Of a stretch of DNA of 6,469 bases, positions 1 through 6,437 are shown in pieces (positions within the stretch are counted from its first letter, which is position 1; the number at the start of each line of letters is the position of its first letter). Origin of the DNA: Gemmataceae bacterium (lineage in GTDB: Bacteria; Planctomycetota; Planctomycetia; Gemmatales; Gemmataceae); the NCBI GenBank assembly GCA_017853285.1, contig JAFMJU010000236.1, forward strand, positions 1 to 6,469, read 5' to 3'. The notes beneath the pieces were generated by a model that was not told the origin of the DNA, searched no databases, and saw only the letters and a program-made list of their open reading frames with translations. Position numbers and translations under genes: made by a program.

Positions 1-2
1 GG

Positions 3-1190
3 CTAGGTGAGGCCCAGGTCGGAATGGATGGACAAACCAAGCCAGGTTTGCCGGTGTTGAATGCCGGTGTTCCCGGGGCCTTGGTTTCCAAACCTGCCGG
101 GGAACCCGGGACGGTGCCGGGAGCTGTGGTTCCCGTCGCCGGACCAACCAATTCGCCGGCTGTGCCCCCTGGGGTTCCTTCGGCTTCAGCCATGGTTTCC
201 GGAATTCCACCGGCTCCGGGGGCTCTCCCAGCTCCAAACCTGAATATTCCCGCACCTGCTCCAGTTCCCTCAGCGGCACCGTCAGCCGTTGCCTTGCCAA
301 CCGGACCGGTCGGCCTTGCTCCGCCCCAGCCTCCCATGCCCCAGCCAATGGCGGGGGCTGGGATTCCTCCTGGGAATTCGAGCGTTTCGCAACCTTCCTT
401 GTCGGAGAGTGTGGGAATGCCTAATCCCGCCCACGGAGTGGACCAGCCTGTTTTGGCTTCTTCCAGCGGGTACGCCTCACCTGGAGTGGCAATCGGTGGA
501 TCCATGAGTCGTATGGGGAGTTCCGGAAAGCCTGTTCAGGTAGTCAACAGGCGGCAGGTTCGCCTGGAATACGAGGTGACCAAAACCGGTTCATCCGGTG
601 TGGGTGCGGCTGAAGTTTACGCCACTTTGGACGACGGTTTGAACTGGTCGCTGGTGGCGACTGAACCGGTGACCATTTCCCCCAGCGAGGCCGCAGGGGT
701 TGGGGCCCAGCGTTTCAGTGTGATGCTGCCTTTGACTCAGGAGGGTGTGGTCCATGGTTTCACCTTGGTGGTGAAGAGCAAAGCCGGGTTGGGGCGTCCC
801 GCCCCCCAGCGGGGTGAATCCCCACAGATTCGGGTGGAACTGGATTCAACGCACCCTGACGCCAGCCTTTTGAATGTGGTGGCTGATCCCAATCGTCGGG
901 AAGCCCTGGTGATCAATTACAAGGCAAGTGATCGCAACCTGGCCCAGCAGCCTGTCCAGTTGGAATGGGCGGAAAGGCGGGACGGGCCATGGAATTCTGT
1001 CACTGAAGGGGAAATTGCCAACACGGGCAAATACCTTTGGTTGGTTCCCCCTCAGGTGCCCCCCAGCGTCTTCATGCGGTTAACCGTGAAGGACAAAGCG
1101 GGGAATGTGGCGATTGCCCAGACTCCCGAGCCGATTCTGGTGGATCTCCATGTTCCAGAATTCAATCTGCTTGGAATTCAGCCACGCTAG
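3..1190 (+). CDS. Secreted-type Pro/Ala-rich protein with C-terminal beta-sandwich domains, 5'-partial
   Basis: The reading frame is open to the left edge of the window: codons before the first ATG (position 24) read LGEAQVG with no stop. That ATG lacks a convincing ribosome binding site, and the following residues do not form a signal peptide, so the real start probably lies upstream. Numbering from the ATG, residues 1-165 are low-complexity and rich in Pro, Val, Ala and Gly, as in an extended linker. Residues about 170-275 and 276-380 read as two beta-rich modules, with patterns such as VRLEYEV, AAEVYATLDDGLNWSLV, FTLVVKSKAGLGRP and VQLEWAERRDGPW. These resemble Ig-like or fibronectin-like folds that I associate with planctomycete hypothetical proteins. 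No catalytic motif is visible. A structural, envelope or extracellular role is inference. The nif3-like gene follows after 26 bases. The coding call is firm; the function is unknown. Confidence 0.85.
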   Translation, partial: LGEAQVGMDGQTKPGLPVLNAGVPGALVSKPAGEPGTVPGAVVPVAGPTNSPAVPPGVPSASAMVSGIPPAPGALPAPNLNIPAPAPVPSAAPSAVALPTGPVGLAPPQPPMPQPMAGAGIPPGNSSVSQPSLSESVGMPNPAHGVDQPVLASSSGYASPGVAIGGSMSRMGSSGKPVQVVNRRQVRLEYEVTKTGSSGVGAAEVYATLDDGLNWSLVATEPVTISPSEAAGVGAQRFSVMLPLTQEGVVHGFTLVVKSKAGLGRPAPQRGESPQIRVELDSTHPDASLLNVVADPNRREALVINYKASDRNLAQQPVQLEWAERRDGPWNSVTEGEIANTGKYLWLVPPQVPPSVFMRLTVKDKAGNVAIAQTPEPILVDLHVPEFNLLGIQPR

Positions 1191-1216
1191 CGTTGGGCTG
1201 GGAGTCGGGGGTAAGC

Positions 1217-2329
1217 ATGGCGACCGTCCGTTCGGTGGTCGATTGCATGGAGAAATGGTGGCCACCCAAGTTGGCCGCAGCGTGGGACAATGTCGGTTTA
1301 ATTCTAGGGAACAAAGCTGAAACAATCCGCTCTGTGATCACTTGCCTGACGGTGACCCGTTCGGTGGTGGATGAGGCGGTTGAGTCCGGGGCTGGGATGA
1401 TTGTTAGCCATCATCCGGTGCTGTTCAGCCCTGTCAAAAAACTAACGGCAGACAGCGTTCAAGGCCGCAACCTCCTCCGGTTGCTTGAGAAAAAAATCGC
1501 CGTCTACAGCCCACACACTGCTCATGACAGTGCCTTCGGTGGTGTGAATGATCAAATCGCCGCCAAAATTGGTTTGGAAAAAGTAAAGCCCTTGAAGCCG
1601 CGTGAGGAAGCCGGAAAGTTCAAGTTGGTGGTCTTTGTTCCGGAAAACGCCTTGGAAAAACTCAGCACGGGCCTGTTTGCAGCCGGGGCGGGAGTCATCG
1701 GCAATTACACCGAATGCAGTTTTTGGCATCCCGGAAGCGGCACATTCCTTCCAGGTGCGGGTGCCAACCCGACGATTGGCCAGGTTGGAAAAAGAGAAGT
1801 GGTCCCGGAGTTGCGAGTGGAGTTTTTGGCCGAGCAAAGAAACTTGACCCGAATCGTGGAGGCATTGCGTGCCAACCACCCCTACGAGGAACCGGCATTT
1901 GATTTGGTTCCCCTTTTGCCAGAACCAAGCCTCCTGGGCGAGGGCAGGATTGGTAGCCTGCCTTCTGGGCAAACTGCGTTTGAGATTGTGGAAAAATGCC
2001 ATCGATTGTTCGGAGGAAAACAAATCCAGTTGCTTGGCGCAAAGGAAAAGAAAGTAAATCGGGTGGCAATCGGCTGTGGGGCTGCGGGATCTTGGGCCCA
2101 GGATGCGATAGCTGCAGGGGCGGATTTGTTTCTGACCGGCGAAATGCGATACCACGAGGAGCTGGAGTCCTTCCAGTCTGGTCTAAGCGTAATTTTGTTG
2201 GGCCATCACACCTCCGAGCGTTTTGCAATGGTTCGTATGGCCCAAAGGTTGCAGGAAGCGATTCCCGATTTGATTGCTTGGCCAGCCAGGCAGGATGATT
2301 TGGAAAGGCATGTTTTGCGTGGCGATTAA
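1217..2329 (+). CDS. Nif3-like dinuclear metal centre protein (YqfO type, GTP cyclohydrolase 1 type 2 family)
   Basis: This 370-residue cytoplasmic protein has the length of Bacillus YqfO, the long Nif3 form with a central insert. The N-terminal Nif3 half carries the WDNVG motif (residues 23-27) and the SHHP metal motif (His65, His66), followed by H100-T-A-H-D104. The insert at about 133-235 matches the PII/CutA-like domain of YqfO, with features such as GAGVIGNY, GTFLPG and HPYEEPAFDL. The C-terminal half supplies TGEMRYHE and GHHTSE, giving ligands His330 and Glu334. By family knowledge, His65, His66, Asp104, His330 and Glu334 would bind two metal ions. Family members are often named GTP cyclohydrolase 1 type 2, but the physiological reaction is poorly established and I do not assign one. 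I chose the ATG at 1217 because family homology begins there, it has G-rich sequence just upstream (1201-1211), and it lies 26 bases after the preceding stop. A longer frame from 1037 would overlap the upstream gene by about 150 bases with non-homologous sequence. Confidence 0.95.
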   Translation: MATVRSVVDCMEKWWPPKLAAAWDNVGLILGNKAETIRSVITCLTVTRSVVDEAVESGAGMIVSHHPVLFSPVKKLTADSVQGRNLLRLLEKKIAVYSPHTAHDSAFGGVNDQIAAKIGLEKVKPLKPREEAGKFKLVVFVPENALEKLSTGLFAAGAGVIGNYTECSFWHPGSGTFLPGAGANPTIGQVGKREVVPELRVEFLAEQRNLTRIVEALRANHPYEEPAFDLVPLLPEPSLLGEGRIGSLPSGQTAFEIVEKCHRLFGGKQIQLLGAKEKKVNRVAIGCGAAGSWAQDAIAAGADLFLTGEMRYHEELESFQSGLSVILLGHHTSERFAMVRMAQRLQEAIPDLIAWPARQDDLERHVLRGD

Positions 2330-2385
2330 CAGAGATGTTCTGAGAATTGGAAGGAGCAAAATGTTGGCAGGTTTCCGGTAAAATT

Positions 2386-2402
2386 TACAAAGATATTTTG
2401 TA
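2386..2402. repeat. AT-rich inverted repeat upstream of the small secreted gene
   Basis: TACAAA (2386-2391) and TTTGTA (2397-2402) are perfect inverted copies around a five-base centre. It lies between nif3 and the small gene, upstream of the candidate promoter at 2479-2506. It could be a protein-binding dyad or a weak AT-rich hairpin. The stem is too weak and lacks the GC-rich base expected of a rho-independent terminator for nif3. Chance occurrence is possible. Confidence 0.3.
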
Positions 2403-2478
2403 TGGACAGCTTCAGTTTGTCGATCTGGGCTAAATGAGGGGGCTGGCTAACGGGCCCTTCTCGAATTGCAGCATAATT

Positions 2479-2506
2479 TTGATTGGGCATCCCTTTTGCT
2501 TAAAAG
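2479..2506 (+). promoter_or_regulatory. Candidate sigma70-type promoter for the 71-residue protein gene
   Basis: A TTGATT -35-like box (2479-2484) and a TAAAAG -10-like box (2501-2506) are separated by 16 bases. Each matches the consensus at four of six positions. Transcription would start near 2513, leaving a leader of about 47 bases that contains the hairpin at 2541-2553. The preceding gap of roughly 150 bases after nif3 makes an own promoter plausible, but the boxes are only moderate matches. Confidence 0.3.
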
Positions 2507-2540
2507 TCTCGGGAGGCAGATTCGGTAAACCGTATCTACC

Positions 2541-2553
2541 CTCTCTGGGAGAG
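2541..2553 (+). promoter_or_regulatory. Shine-Dalgarno site of the small gene, within a short hairpin
   Basis: The sequence GGGAGAG at 2547-2553 is a good ribosome binding site six bases before the ATG at 2560, and it decides this start. It is also the 3' arm of a perfect inverted repeat: CTCTC (2541-2545), loop TGG, GAGAG (2549-2553). In the mRNA this five-pair stem could partly mask the site. Whether it is regulatory is inference. Confidence 0.5.
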
Positions 2554-2559
2554 CAAATT

Positions 2560-2775
2560 ATGTTGGCAAAAGCATTCTGGTTGACCTTGGTTGGCATGGG
2601 CTTGGTTAGTGGAGTTGCTGCGGGCCGCGGCATGCTTCGCCCCGAGGAGAATCTGGCAAAAAAAGCAAATGGCAAAGTCACGATCGAAGACCGGTCTGAT
2701 CTCAACTCCGTGGCGGCCCAACGGTATGTCAACAACCAAGCCCGGCATTGGCGTGCATTGGTCGTGCAAAAATAA
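2560..2775 (+). CDS. Small secreted or membrane-anchored protein, 71 residues, unknown function
   Basis: I do not recognise this protein. It opens with MLAKAFW and a hydrophobic stretch (residues about 5-21, rich in L, V, G, A) ending in GVAAG, which looks like a signal peptide with possible cleavage after Ala21. An uncleaved anchor is also possible. The remaining 50 residues are polar and mixed-charge (ENLAKKANGK, IEDRSDLN, NNQARHW), with no cysteine and no known motif. The start at 2560 is supported by the GGGAGAG ribosome binding site and by the signal peptide beginning exactly there. A longer frame from 2434 adds 42 residues without a credible binding site or continuous domain. A candidate promoter lies upstream and a terminator hairpin directly follows the stop, so it looks like a self-contained transcription unit. 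Its short length leaves a small chance that it is not a gene. Confidence 0.65.
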   Translation: MLAKAFWLTLVGMGLVSGVAAGRGMLRPEENLAKKANGKVTIEDRSDLNSVAAQRYVNNQARHWRALVVQK

Positions 2776-2776
2776 A

Positions 2777-2817
2777 CCCGGAAGCCAATGGACGATCAAC
2801 GGCTCGGGATAGTTTTT
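2777..2817. terminator. Bidirectional rho-independent terminator shared by two convergent genes
   Basis: The arms are CCCG (2777-2780) plus AGCC (2783-2786), pairing with GGCT (2801-2804) plus CGGG (2805-2808), with a GA bulge on the left arm and a 14-base loop. On the plus strand the stem is followed after four bases by TTTTT (2813-2817). On the minus strand it is followed directly by TTTATTTTT (complement of 2768-2776). It begins one base after the stop of the 71-residue gene. The stop codon of the DUF11 gene (2796-2798) lies in its loop, so that gene's last codons form one arm. The position between convergent genes and T-tracts on both sides support a two-way terminator. The bulge and large loop weaken it somewhat. 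Confidence 0.6.
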
Positions 2818-4379
2818 GAGGGGAGAATCTGAACCCCCTCCTGTAACTTGGGGCCTGGGGCACCACCGTCCAGTGATCCCGTCATTTCAATCTGGATTTT
2901 TCCTGGGCCTGGCTGTTTTGCGGTGGCGGTAATGGAGTAAACCGCCTCGCGCCCAGGCTCCAGACGAGCCAAAGGCCCAAAGCTGATAGCGTTGCCGTTT
3001 TTGCTGGCTTGTGTGGGGCCCTTACCGTCCACTTGGCCGAATCCCTCGGGCATCGTCACCACCAGGCCGGGATTATTGATTGTGGCGGTCCCGCGGTTGA
3101 TCAATCGCACCGTGTAGGTTCCCGGCTCTCCCAATTCGACCGGATCAATGCTTTTGTCCAGTTCGATGACCACGGGGTCTTTTCCGCTAAAGGTTGTGGT
3201 TTTTTCTGCTTGAAGGCCGAGTCCCATCTTGTCGGCGGTCAATTCGACCCTTTGGATCAGTTTCATGGGGCTCCCTGCCCGTACCACAAAATTGACGGAT
3301 CTCCGTTGACCCGGTTGCAAAATGCCCAAATCCCAACGCGCCTCCCCTTGAAATTCCCTTCCTCCTGAACTCGCTGCCAAAAAGGTGACTCCCTGGGCCA
3401 TCTTGGTGGACAGGCGGACATTCTGGGCCGTGGTGTTGCTATCGTTGGTGACAGTGATGTGGAAGGTGGCGGGTCTGTCCACAGCGCGAAAATCCGGGCC
3501 GGCAAGTATCAGGTCCAACTTGGGTTCCGAAACCACCGTTTTCCAACTGGCCTCGCGTTTGGAGCCACCCGCTATAGAAACCGAGGCCTTGGTGTCATAA
3601 GTGCCAGGTTTTTTCGCTGCAACTTGATATTCGATACGCCGAACCTGCTGGGGCTCCAGTTTGTCCAAAGTCCAGGTCAAAGGGTTTTCGCCTTTTGTTG
3701 ATGGCTGCGATGTCAGGAAATCAAGCCCTTCCGGTAGAATGTCCGTCACTTTCAGGTTCGCAAGGGGGGTTTGCCCTGTGTTTTGGATGTCGAGAGTGTA
3801 AGTCCATGTGTCCTGAACTTGGGCCTGGGAGGGGCCCCGCTTGAGGATTTGCATGGCTGATGCGACACGGGTTTTGGTTGTTTCGCCATGCTCGAAAGAT
3901 ACCCGGGCAGTGTGATCCACATCCCCTGTGCCATCCGCTTCCACCGTGAGGGTGATTGTTTTTTTCGCCGCGGGCTGAAGTGTGCCGAGATTCCAGACCA
4001 GTTCCTGCCCCTCGTTTTCCGGTTGGGGGACCGCGCGCAAAAACTTGGAACTGGTTGGCGAACTGCTTCGGACACGGACACGGTGGGCGGGCACCAGGGA
4101 TGAATTTTCAACCGTGAGGGTGTAGGTCAGCTCCCCGCCGGGTGCAACCCTGGCGGGAACACGAACCCGCAAGTGTACCTGTGGCACCGGGGGATCGACC
4201 GGATTGTAGGTGCCCTCCGGCATGGTTGCCGCAGGAGGGCTTGCGGTACCCGTGGCAGGAGCTGAGGGAATGGGAGGAGCCGCACCCGGTAGAAGAGGAG
4301 GTTCCAATCCTTGGGCATAAATGGACCGGGCAAACAGCATGAAAAAACAAATCAAGACAGCATGCGTAATTCTTTTCAT
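2796..4379 (-). CDS. Secreted protein with four tandem DUF11-like repeats
   Basis: This 527-residue protein begins with a clear signal peptide: MKR, a hydrophobic core (AVLICFFMLFA), then SIYA with likely cleavage after Ala22. Residues 23-66 are a Pro/Ala-rich linker. Four beta-sandwich repeats of the DUF11 type follow, at about 68-180, 181-285, 286-398 and 400-520. Each carries the recurrent pattern of a Y-T-L/I-x-V-x-N strand (TYTLTVENSS, TYTLDIQNTG, TFHITVTNDS, TYTVRLINRG), a middle 'lP-G' segment (ILPEGLDF, MPEGFG), and W-x-L-G-x-L-x-P-G-like (WNLGTLQP, WTLDKLEP, WDLGILQPG, FGPLARLEPG). DUF11 repeats are known from bacterial surface and secreted proteins; an envelope or adhesive role is inference. 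No LPXTG-type anchor, PEP-CTERM tail or outer-membrane barrel is visible at the C terminus. The start is fixed by AAAGGAAT seven bases upstream and by the signal peptide. The gene is convergent with the small gene and divergent from sppA. Confidence 0.93.
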   Translation of the reverse strand: MKRITHAVLICFFMLFARSIYAQGLEPPLLPGAAPPIPSAPATGTASPPAATMPEGTYNPVDPPVPQVHLRVRVPARVAPGGELTYTLTVENSSLVPAHRVRVRSSSPTSSKFLRAVPQPENEGQELVWNLGTLQPAAKKTITLTVEADGTGDVDHTARVSFEHGETTKTRVASAMQILKRGPSQAQVQDTWTYTLDIQNTGQTPLANLKVTDILPEGLDFLTSQPSTKGENPLTWTLDKLEPQQVRRIEYQVAAKKPGTYDTKASVSIAGGSKREASWKTVVSEPKLDLILAGPDFRAVDRPATFHITVTNDSNTTAQNVRLSTKMAQGVTFLAASSGGREFQGEARWDLGILQPGQRRSVNFVVRAGSPMKLIQRVELTADKMGLGLQAEKTTTFSGKDPVVIELDKSIDPVELGEPGTYTVRLINRGTATINNPGLVVTMPEGFGQVDGKGPTQASKNGNAISFGPLARLEPGREAVYSITATAKQPGPGKIQIEMTGSLDGGAPGPKLQEGVQILPSKTIPSR

Positions 4380-4384
4380 GGACC

Positions 4385-4392
4385 ATTCCTTT
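4385..4392 (-). promoter_or_regulatory. Ribosome binding site of the DUF11-repeat gene
   Basis: On the minus strand the bases read AAAGGAAT, with the AGGA core about seven bases before the ATG at 4379-4377. This supports the annotated start, which also coincides with the start of the signal peptide. Confidence 0.65.
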
Positions 4393-4393
4393 G

Positions 4394-4413
4394 GGCCTGA
4401 TGATCGTCAAGCC
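4394..4413. promoter_or_regulatory. Near-palindrome, candidate operator upstream of the DUF11 gene
   Basis: The two halves, GGCCTGATGA and TCGTCAAGCC, form a dyad in which eight of ten positions pair by Watson-Crick rules and one more is a G/T wobble. Beyond a further mismatch, two outer T/A pairs (4391-4392 with 4415-4416) extend it. It lies just upstream of the ribosome binding site of the DUF11 gene and overlaps the candidate -10 box for that gene. This is where a repressor site would sit, although a leader hairpin is equally possible. I cannot name a regulator. Confidence 0.4.
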
Positions 4414-4438
4414 TAACAGGGCTTAATGGCTTTGTGAA
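4410..4438 (-). promoter_or_regulatory. Candidate promoter for the DUF11-repeat gene
   Basis: On the minus strand, TTCACA (complement of 4433-4438) matches the -35 consensus at five of six positions. It is 17 bases from TAGGCT (complement of 4410-4415), which matches the -10 consensus at only three of six. The spacing is ideal and the position, about 30 bases before the start codon, is right. The weak -10 keeps confidence low. Confidence 0.25.
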
Positions 4439-4447
4439 TCAGGGCTT
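4417..4447. repeat. Direct repeat CAGGGCTT in the divergent intergenic region
   Basis: CAGGGCTT occurs at 4417-4424 and again at 4440-4447, 23 bases apart start to start, flanking the candidate -35 box of the DUF11 gene. The spacing is near two helical turns, which would put both copies on roughly the same DNA face. An activator site or chance are both possible. Confidence 0.25.
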
Positions 4448-4496
4448 GCCTCACCTGTGATCGGCCAGCCACGCAGGGTGTTGTCCTAAGGGGTGC

Positions 4497-4526
4497 TTGA
4501 CTGTGCTATCAAGGATTGCCTAGGAT
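4497..4526 (+). promoter_or_regulatory. Candidate sigma70-type promoter for sppA
   Basis: TTGACT (4497-4502, five of six matches to the -35 consensus) is followed after 18 bases by TAGGAT (4521-4526, four of six matches to the -10 consensus). Transcription would start near 4533, giving a leader of about 36 bases before the ATG at 4569. It is the best promoter-like pair in the divergent intergenic region. Confidence 0.4.
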
Positions 4527-4568
4527 CATCCTCTTGATGGAAGCCTGGATGGGGAAGGGCGGATCCAA

Positions 4569-6437
4569 ATGGAAACTCGGGGGTTTCAAATCATGAAATC
4601 ATTATTTCAGGGAATCCAGCAACGCATTCCTTTTGGCAGCTTGGCTTTGATGGTTTTGGCCTTTGGCGTGTGGGGTTCCGGATTCGCTGGTGAGGAACCA
4701 AAAAAAGAAGGTGACAAGACTGCAGGCGCTAAGGTTGCCCACATCCGTATTGCTGGTTCGATCACGGATGGAAATGTCGGGCCCGAGTCACCCAAGGCGG
4801 ATACGAATCTTTTGGTGATCCGTGAGAGGATTCTCAAGGCTGCGGACGATGCTTCGATAAAGGCCTTGTTCTTGGAACTGGATGGCATCGAGTGCGGGTT
4901 TGCCTTGGTCGACGAGATCCAGGAGGCAATGGATTCCTTTCGCAAGAAGGGGAAAAAAATCCTGGCTTATACCGCCAGCGGCGAATCCAAGGATGTATTG
5001 ATCGGGGTTTGCGCCGATGAATTTTGGATGCCCGAATCAGCTTGGATGATGTTGCTGGGTGTTCGAAGCGAGGTTTACTTCTACAAGGAAATCCTTGATT
5101 TGCTTGGTGTGAGGGCCGACTTCCTGAAAGTCGGGGATTTCAAGTCGGCCGTGGAGCCTTACACGAGGACCAGCCTGAGCGAGCCTGCCAAGCGCCAAAT
5201 GGCTGAAATGCTGGATGATTTTTATGACAGGTCCATCGTGGAGCGGGTTGTCAAGGCAAGGAGCGCAAAACGACTTTCGTTGGAAAAGGTGAGGGCGACA
5301 ATCGACAGGGCCCCATTGACTGCCAGGGCAGCGGTGGAGGCTGGATTGGTTGACAAGGTCGGTTACCTGGCCGGAGCCAAGGACCATGCACGGGAGTGGG
5401 CGGGCGGCGCGAGCGCCGAGGTGGTCGCGGATTACGGCAAGGTCAAAGCCGAGGAAATTGATTTTTCCAATCCATTTTCTTTGCTGAAGGCCTTGAGCCC
5501 ACCCAAGGCGAAGGCCGGCAAACAGCCGCGCATTGCGGTTATTTTCGCCGTGGGCGAAATTGATACCGGAAAAAGCGGTGCGGGTCTAAGTGGTTCCAAG
5601 GTGGGAAGCGACACGATCGTGGAGGCTATCCGCCAGGCTGACGAGGACCCCACCGTGAAGGGAATAGTCCTTCGTGTCGATAGCCCCGGCGGTTCCGCCC
5701 TTGCAAGCGACCTGATGTGGGCTGAATTGAAGCGTTGCAAAAAACCCGTGGTGGCAAGCATGGGGGGAGTCGCAGCCAGCGGGGGCTATTACATCGCCAT
5801 GGCGGCGAAAAGGATATTCGCCGATCCATCCACCATCACGGGTTCAATCGGGGTCTTTGGTGGAAAGTTGGCATATGGTCCTGTCCTGAAGCGGGTTGGC
5901 CTTCACACGGAGGTGATCAGCCGGGGTGCCAACGCCGGGGTTTTGTCCGGCAGTGACCCGTTTTCGGACTCGGAAAGAAATGCCATGACAGTATTGATTG
6001 AAAGCACCTACGGCCAATTTCTGGCCAAGGCGCTTGAGGGCCGCCAGGAGGCTGGCAAAAAGGACTTTACCTTGGAAAAAATGAAATCGTTGGCCGGGGG
6101 ACGGGTCTGGACAGGCAGGCAAGCCTTTGAGAATGGATTGGTCGATGAGTTGGGATCTTTGGAAAACGCGATCGCTTGGGTGAGGGACCAGTCTGATTTG
6201 CCCAGGGACAAAAAACCTGAACTGTTGAAGCTGCCCAAACCCCGAAATGTGATTGAAGACCTGCTTGATTTTGAATTGGGTGTCAGGCAGTCGTCAGCGT
6301 TTGGGTTGAGTTGGTCCAGGATGCTACAGACCCTCCCCGCTGAATTGCGCAGGGTTGCCCTGCCGGCCGCGCAATTGTTGGAAACCAAGGGTGGTCCTGT
6401 GTTCCTCCTCCCTGCGGAAATCATAAACATCAAATAG
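4569..6437 (+). CDS. sppA: Signal peptide peptidase SppA, long (67K-like) form
   Basis: SppA is a membrane-bound serine protease that degrades leftover signal peptides, facing the periplasmic side and using a Ser/Lys dyad. At 622 residues this matches the two-domain Escherichia coli form (618 residues). A hydrophobic segment at about 22-40 serves as signal or anchor. The N-terminal domain (about 55-290) contains GDFKSAVEP with the predicted general base Lys192, equivalent to E. coli Lys209. The C-terminal catalytic domain (about 320-545) contains RVDSPGGS (369-376), then VAASGGYY with nucleophile Ser404, equivalent to E. coli Ser409, and TITGSIGVFG (422-431). Residues about 546-622 form a tail with no recognised domain. 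The ATG at 4569 follows a purine-rich stretch (4551-4563). An alternative ATG at 4593, eight codons later, also leaves a good signal sequence and cannot be excluded. Both catalytic residues are present, so the enzyme should be active. It is divergent from the DUF11 gene with its own candidate promoter. Confidence 0.95.
   Translation: METRGFQIMKSLFQGIQQRIPFGSLALMVLAFGVWGSGFAGEEPKKEGDKTAGAKVAHIRIAGSITDGNVGPESPKADTNLLVIRERILKAADDASIKALFLELDGIECGFALVDEIQEAMDSFRKKGKKILAYTASGESKDVLIGVCADEFWMPESAWMMLLGVRSEVYFYKEILDLLGVRADFLKVGDFKSAVEPYTRTSLSEPAKRQMAEMLDDFYDRSIVERVVKARSAKRLSLEKVRATIDRAPLTARAAVEAGLVDKVGYLAGAKDHAREWAGGASAEVVADYGKVKAEEIDFSNPFSLLKALSPPKAKAGKQPRIAVIFAVGEIDTGKSGAGLSGSKVGSDTIVEAIRQADEDPTVKGIVLRVDSPGGSALASDLMWAELKRCKKPVVASMGGVAASGGYYIAMAAKRIFADPSTITGSIGVFGGKLAYGPVLKRVGLHTEVISRGANAGVLSGSDPFSDSERNAMTVLIESTYGQFLAKALEGRQEAGKKDFTLEKMKSLAGGRVWTGRQAFENGLVDELGSLENAIAWVRDQSDLPRDKKPELLKLPKPRNVIEDLLDFELGVRQSSAFGLSWSRMLQTLPAELRRVALPAAQLLETKGGPVFLLPAEIINIK

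Noticed and set aside
1037..1216. Upstream extension of the Nif3-like frame to an ATG at 1037
   Set aside because: The added 60 residues overlap the end of the preceding gene, have no Nif3 similarity, and family homology begins at the ATG at 1217.
1442..2155. 237-residue open frame on the minus strand inside the Nif3-like gene
   Set aside because: It lies fully antisense to a gene with clear family motifs and shows no recognisable domain; it is a shadow frame.
2439..2457. GGGC/GCCC inverted repeat after nif3, considered as its terminator
   Set aside because: Only four pairs form reliably, and no T-run follows, so I cannot support a terminator for the nif3 unit.
2434..2559. Longer start for the small secreted protein at 2434
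   Set aside because: No ribosome binding site is convincing there, and it would bury the signal peptide behind 42 unrelated residues; 2560 has both a binding site and a signal peptide at its N terminus.
2818..2840. GAGGGG/CCCCTC hairpin near the 3' end of the DUF11 gene, considered as a terminator
   Set aside because: It is inside the coding region, and on neither strand is the stem followed by a T-run; the T-tract precedes it on the plus strand.
3009..3368. 119-residue plus-strand frame within the DUF11 gene
   Set aside because: It is antisense to a strongly supported coding region and has no domain, signal peptide or binding site.
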